Source: Weeksellaceae bacterium
GTDB lineage: Bacteria > Bacteroidota > Bacteroidia > Flavobacteriales > Weeksellaceae
Reading direction: 5' to 3'
Length of the DNA: 11,465 bases
Assembly: GCA_028694715.1 (NCBI GenBank)
Contig: JAQVKJ010000017.1
Span: forward strand, 1 to 11,465
The position numbers and the translations under genes were made by a program. This document shows, in pieces, positions 8,519 to 11,465 of the stretch. Below the pieces are notes generated by a model. The model had not been told where the DNA came from, ran no database searches, and saw nothing but the letters and a program-made list of their open reading frames with translations. Position 1 is the first letter of the stretch, and each line of letters starts with the position of its first letter.

Positions 8519-9088
8519 ATGAAAATCAACACCGGTTATGTGATCAGCGGTGCAGCCATAATTGTCCTTGGGCTTGCGTTTTTCACACCGCTGGGTAAAC
8601 AATTCAGTTACAAAGTCAATGATGTCACCCTCACCGGAGCCAGCAAAGAATTGCCCAATAGGGAGTTCAGTCTGAATGACAAGGACATGGAAATTGAACT
8701 GAAAGGCTACAACGGCACTGCAGATGCCAATCTGGCAGATTTCAGAGGAAAAGTGGTATTTCTGAATTTCTGGGGCAGTTGGTGTCCACCTTGTGTGGAA
8801 GAAATGCCGTCGATTCAGAAATTGTATGAAGACAAAGGAGACCAAATCGCTGTGGTTTTGATTACACTCAACGACAAACCCGAAAAATTTGTCCCCTTTT
8901 TGGTTGATAACCAATACACCATGCCGGTTTATGAAGCAGTAGGTCTTCTCCCAAAGGCGATACGACCCAACTCTTTCCCTACCACCTATATTATTGATAA
9001 AAACGGTGAGGTGGTAAGCAAAGAAATCCAATCCAAAGACTGGAGTCATCCAGATGTATATCGTATTTTAGACGAGCTAAATTACTGA
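8519..9088 (+). CDS. Membrane-anchored TlpA/ResA-like thiol-disulfide oxidoreductase
   Basis: The 189-residue protein has one N-terminal hydrophobic segment (about residues 7-23) without a lipobox, so it is probably tethered to the inner membrane with the catalytic domain outside. The AhpC/TSA-Redoxin-type thioredoxin domain starts near residue 70 with LADFRGKVVFLNFWGSWCPPC; the active site is WCPPC (Cys89 and Cys92). The cis-proline is Pro154 in NSFPTTYIID. The VVLITLND and KFVPFLVDNQYTMPVY segments match the insertion typical of TlpA/ResA. Known relatives reduce periplasmic disulfides, for example in cytochrome c maturation; the client here is not evident and no cytochrome genes are nearby. 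It pairs with the upstream single-Cys thioredoxin-like gene. Confidence 0.9.
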   Translation: MKINTGYVISGAAIIVLGLAFFTPLGKQFSYKVNDVTLTGASKELPNREFSLNDKDMEIELKGYNGTADANLADFRGKVVFLNFWGSWCPPCVEEMPSIQKLYEDKGDQIAVVLITLNDKPEKFVPFLVDNQYTMPVYEAVGLLPKAIRPNSFPTTYIIDKNGEVVSKEIQSKDWSHPDVYRILDELNY

Positions 9089-9179
9089 TTTCATAGTTAT
9101 TACAAATTTTAACAAGACTTTTAAAGACTTGGAATGTTTTTTGACTTTTTATGAACCATAATTTTTAGAATTCAGCAAA

Positions 9180-9521
9180 TTGAAAAGAACTAAATTAATT
9201 GGTCTGGCAGGTATAGCCGCAGCAAAATCCAAAAATGCTGATTTGTCATTGATTCAATCACTGAAAGTCTTTGTAAGAATGATAATCAACACGCTCAGAG
9301 GTAAATATTCACCCAAAACCATCAACCTTCTGATTGGAACAATCGTGCTGATGTATGTGATTTCACCTCTGGATTTCATACCAGGGATTATCTTTGACGA
9401 TGCAGCCATCGTTTTCTTTGCACTTAAGTATTTTCAAAAAGAACTCAAACGCTTCTTGGAATGGGAAAAAGCCCAAAAAATAAAGCCTATTGAGACGACT
9501 GCAAGAATCGTAAATGACTGA
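9180..9521 (+). CDS. DUF1232 (YkvA-like) small membrane protein, TTG start
   Basis: This 113-residue protein contains the DUF1232 core: a hydrophobic stretch (about 48-61) running into the signature ISPLDFIPGIIFDDAAIV (61-78) with the Ser-Pro-Leu-Asp and Asp-Asp positions, followed by a second hydrophobic helix and a basic tail. The family is widespread and its function is unclear. The start is TTG at 9180: a TAA lies in frame at 9159-9161 and no ATG or GTG occurs between, while the first in-frame ATG (Met34) would remove a third of the protein. A TAATTTTT sequence at 9159-9166 may be a degenerate -7 element. The end overlaps the miaA start by eight bases, so the two are likely translationally coupled. 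Confidence 0.82.
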   Translation: MKRTKLIGLAGIAAAKSKNADLSLIQSLKVFVRMIINTLRGKYSPKTINLLIGTIVLMYVISPLDFIPGIIFDDAAIVFFALKYFQKELKRFLEWEKAQKIKPIETTARIVND

Positions 9522-10425
9522 CAACAAAAAACATCTAATAATTATCACAGGTCCAACAGCCATTGGCAAAACAGGACTTTCCATTTTTTTGGCCAAACAA
9601 CTCAATACCGAAATTGTTTCTTTTGATTCCAGACAGTTTTATAAGGAAATGAAAATCGGGACGGCCGCTCCAACTACTGAAGAACTCGCCGAAGTAAGCC
9701 ACCATTTTATCGGGAATTTGAGTATCCATGAACATTATACCGTCGGTGATTTTGAAAAAGATGCAATCAAAAAATTGAACGAATTGTTTCAAAAATACGA
9801 CAACATAGTGATGGTCGGTGGATCAGGTATGTTTGAAAAAGCAGTCACCAAAGGTCTGGACGAATTCCCCAAAGTCGATGATAAAATTCGCCAAAATCTA
9901 AATCGAAAACTTGAAAATCAGGGAATTGTATCGCTGCAAAAAGAATTGCTTCAGACCGACCCTGATTACTACCGACAAGTGGATTTGAACAATCCGGTGC
10001 GAATCATTCGTGCATTGGAAATATACCGCGGTACCGGAAAACCATTTTCTTCCTTTCGCAAAAATCAATCCGTGCAAAGGAACTTCAACTGCATCAAAAT
10101 AGGTTTGAAACTCCCAAGAGAAGAAATTTATGATAGAATCAACCGCCGCGTTGAACTGATGATGGAGACCGGGCTGTTGGAAGAAGCCAAATCACTTTAT
10201 CCCTTCAAACAACTGAATAGCCTGCAAACCGTTGGTTACAAAGAATTGTTTGAGTTTATGGACGGCAAAACCGATTTAGAAACCGCCGTTGAAGAAATCA
10301 AAAAAAACACAAGACGATACGCCAAACGACAACTCACTTGGTACCGAAAAGATCAGAATATCAAATGGTTCTCGCCTTTTGAGAAAGAAAAAATCTTGGA
10401 ATTTATTTCTCTTTCATGTGATTAA
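9514..10425 (+). CDS. miaA: tRNA dimethylallyltransferase
   Basis: MiaA transfers a dimethylallyl group from DMAPP to N6 of adenosine 37 in tRNAs that read codons beginning with U, stabilising codon-anticodon pairing. The 303 residues match the family. Visible motifs are the P-loop GPTAIGKT (13-20), the substrate-gripping SFDSRQFYKEMKIGTAAP (36-53) with Asp38, MVGGSGMF (100-107), the central segment NPVRIIRALEIYRGTGKPFSSF, and the C-terminal QTVGYKELFEFMDG and KNTRRYAKRQLTWYRKD segments. Ser104 stands where E. coli MiaA has its conserved Thr in GGTMLY; a GGSG form is, to my knowledge, usual in Bacteroidota. Its ATG lies inside the end of the DUF1232 gene. A 253-base gap follows before fabG. 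Confidence 0.95.
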   Translation: MTDNKKHLIIITGPTAIGKTGLSIFLAKQLNTEIVSFDSRQFYKEMKIGTAAPTTEELAEVSHHFIGNLSIHEHYTVGDFEKDAIKKLNELFQKYDNIVMVGGSGMFEKAVTKGLDEFPKVDDKIRQNLNRKLENQGIVSLQKELLQTDPDYYRQVDLNNPVRIIRALEIYRGTGKPFSSFRKNQSVQRNFNCIKIGLKLPREEIYDRINRRVELMMETGLLEEAKSLYPFKQLNSLQTVGYKELFEFMDGKTDLETAVEEIKKNTRRYAKRQLTWYRKDQNIKWFSPFEKEKILEFISLSCD

Positions 10426-10456
10426 TCAATTCATTACTAAAATCTGAAATTTATTA

Positions 10457-10471
10457 TGCATCTCTGATGCA
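10457..10471 (+). repeat. Small perfect hairpin after miaA
   Basis: TGCATC (10457-10462) and GATGCA (10466-10471) form a perfect six-base-pair stem with a TCT loop, 31 bases after the miaA stop. There is no T-run behind it, so it is not a standard terminator. It may contribute to mRNA end formation or be chance. Confidence 0.35.
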
Positions 10472-10494
10472 GATGGAAACCGCCCGCAAACAAA

Positions 10495-10525
10495 ACTTTT
10501 CCGAAGTTTGAAACCTTGGAAAAGT
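10495..10525. repeat. 31-base quasi-palindrome in the miaA-fabG gap
   Basis: The two 15-base arms around G10510 are ACTTTTCCGAAGTTT and AAACCTTGGAAAAGT. Thirteen of fifteen positions pair as Watson-Crick pairs, one is a G-T wobble and one (A10505 opposite C10515) is a mismatch; the outer eight pairs are perfect. No T-run follows on either strand. The composition resembles palindromic intergenic repeats seen in Bacteroidota genomes, but only one copy is present here, so membership in a repeat family cannot be shown from this window. Confidence 0.6.
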
Positions 10526-10653
10526 CATAGCTACAATAAAAAACTGATAAAATAGAAGGCATTGAACATTTACAGTTAGGTGATTCGCCCAATCTGCGAG
10601 AAATTTTATTCAATTAATAACAAGCTTAATTCCTAATCATCATCCGATTTTAT

Positions 10654-10661
10654 TATTTTAG
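10654..10661 (+). promoter_or_regulatory. Candidate -7 element for fabG
   Basis: TATTTTAG, followed by CA, differs from TAnnTTTG at one position and lies 17 bases before the ATG at 10679. No clear -33 TTTG is found upstream. The 253-base gap from miaA means fabG needs its own promoter, and this is the best candidate. Confidence 0.35.
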
Positions 10662-10678
10662 CACTTTAATAGAAAACT

Positions 10679-11425
10679 ATGTAACTTTTAAAAGGAAAAA
10701 CCGCCATCATCACGGGTGCAACGCGCGGTATCGGAAAAGGAATCGCCGAAGTTTTTGCCAAAAACGGCTGCAACATTGCCTTTACATTTGCTTCTTCGGT
10801 CGAAAAAGCCAAAATCTTGGAAGATGAATTAAATCAAACCGGAATCAAAGCCAAAGGTTATCAGTCCGATGCTTCTGATTTTGACGCTGCCCAAAAATTG
10901 GTGGACGATGTTTTGGAAGCATTCGGGCAAATCGACATTGTAATCAATAACGCCGGAATCACAAAGGACAATTTGCTCATGAGGATGAGCATTGAGGACT
11001 ACGAAGAAGTGATTCGGGTGAACCTGAATTCGGCTTTCAACCTGACCAAAGCCGTTGTAAGACCAATGATGAAACAACGCAAAGGTTCCATCATCAACAT
11101 GAGTTCCATCGTTGGACGAAAAGGCAACGCCGGACAAGCAAATTATGCCGCTTCCAAAGCCGGATTGATTGGCTTTTCTAAATCGGTTGCATTGGAATTG
11201 GGTTCAAGAAATATCCGTTGCAATGTCATCGCACCGGGATTCATAGAAACCGAAATGACCGATAAATTAGACCCAAAAGTGGTGGAAGAATGGAGAGCAA
11301 CCATCCCACTGAAACGAGGCGGAACGCCGGAAGACATCGCAAATGCCTGCTTGTTCCTGGCTTCTGATTTGTCGGATTATATTACCGGGCAAGTCCTGAG
11401 TGTGGACGGCGAAATGTACACATAG
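10679..11425 (+). CDS. fabG: 3-oxoacyl-[acyl-carrier-protein] reductase with TAA at codon 2
   Basis: FabG is the NADPH-dependent reductase of type II fatty acid synthesis. Counting from the ATG at 10679, the frame gives Met-stop-LLKGKTAIITGATRGIG, where Bacteroidota FabG proteins usually begin MKLL-GKTA-ITGA-RGIG. So the expected start is present, but the usual Lys codon (AAA) reads TAA. The rest is intact: cofactor loop TGATRGIG (12-19), SDASD (63-67), NNAG (90-93), catalytic Ser143, Tyr156 and Lys160 in the YxxxK motif, and a normal C-terminus; nominal length is 248 codons, standard for the family. There is no ATG, GTG or TTG between codon 2 and codon 45. The next ATG (10817) would remove the first 46 residues including the cofactor loop and cannot give an active enzyme. 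Either a single-base error or mutation, or an unusual start, explains this. Confidence 0.85.
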
Positions 11426-11452
11426 ATGTTGGATGTTGGAAGTTGGAAGTTA
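11425..11452 (+). repeat. Heptad tandem repeat after fabG
   Basis: Four consecutive seven-base units are seen: GATGTTG, GATGTTG, GAAGTTG, GAAGTTA, beginning on the last base of the fabG stop codon and continuing towards the right edge (a partial GTAG follows). Units differ at the third and last positions only. Short GGAAGTT-type heptads are, from memory, frequent between genes in Bacteroidota; the full length is cut off by the window. Confidence 0.6.
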
Positions 11453-11465
11453 GTAGAAATTTACA

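Noticed and set aside
9111..9130. Direct or inverted AAGACTT pair in the gap before the DUF1232 gene
   Set aside because: Only seven bases and imperfect as a hairpin in AT-rich DNA; not distinguishable from chance.
9811..9834. Ser104 in MiaA (GGSG) as a loss of the catalytic Thr
   Set aside because: To my knowledge GGSG is a normal variant in this phylum, and all other motifs are intact.
10467..10511. 14-codon frame (MQMETARKQNFSEV) after miaA
   Set aside because: Too short, overlaps the two inverted repeats, and has no start signal; likely chance.
10495..10525. Intrinsic terminator for miaA
   Set aside because: The stem is good but no T-run follows on either strand, so it was kept only as an inverted repeat.
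10817..11425. ATG at 10817 as the start of fabG
   Set aside because: It would remove the TGATRGIG cofactor loop and the first strand of the fold; homology clearly extends upstream to the ATG at 10679.
11425..11452. CRISPR array or coding repeat
   Set aside because: Seven-base units without spacers; the period is not a multiple of three and the tract follows the stop codon.

Overview
The window looks like ordinary chromosome from a member of the Bacteroidota (Bacteroidetes). Evidence: AT-rich DNA, no Shine-Dalgarno sequences ahead of most genes, promoter-like TAnnTTTG elements of the kind used by the Bacteroidota primary sigma factor, and Bacteroidota-typical families (DUF4199 membrane protein next to a GT2 glycosyltransferase, DUF2807 'head GIN' lipoprotein, single-cysteine WCGD thioredoxin-like protein). 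I do not place it below phylum level.

Layout: (1) 1-1308, minus strand: the N-terminal 436 residues of a large cytoplasmic TPR protein that runs off the left edge. (2) 1309-1436: divergent promoter region. (3) 1437-7805, plus strand: a run of seven tightly packed genes: aroB (shikimate pathway), an exported lipoprotein methionine sulfoxide reductase msrB, a DUF4199 four-helix membrane protein, a polyprenyl-phosphate-type GT2 glycosyltransferase, a DUF2807 lipoprotein, an alpha-D-phosphohexomutase and a PlsC-type acyltransferase. From DUF4199 to plsC the genes overlap or lie within 10 bases of each other. (4) 7930-9088: a thioredoxin-like pair, one cytosolic with a single Cys and one membrane-anchored TlpA/ResA-like with CPPC. 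(5) 9180-10425: a DUF1232 small membrane protein with a TTG start, overlapping miaA (tRNA isopentenyl/dimethylallyl transferase). (6) 10426-10678: a 253-base intergenic stretch with two inverted repeats. (7) 10679-11425: fabG, whose reading frame carries TAA directly after the expected ATG. (8) 11425-11452: the start of a heptad tandem repeat at the right edge.

How the genes fit together: most of the plus-strand run serves the cell envelope. The mutase interconverts sugar phosphates, the GT2 enzyme would load a sugar onto a lipid carrier, PlsC makes phosphatidic acid, and FabG supplies fatty acyl chains. MsrB and the TlpA-like protein are oxidative-repair and thiol-redox proteins placed outside the cytoplasmic membrane.

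I did not find a convincing new defence, mobile or biosynthetic system. The most notable points are the ATG-TAA start of fabG, the repeated occurrence of a -7-like element exactly four bases before a start codon (suggesting leaderless mRNAs), and the repeats flanking fabG.
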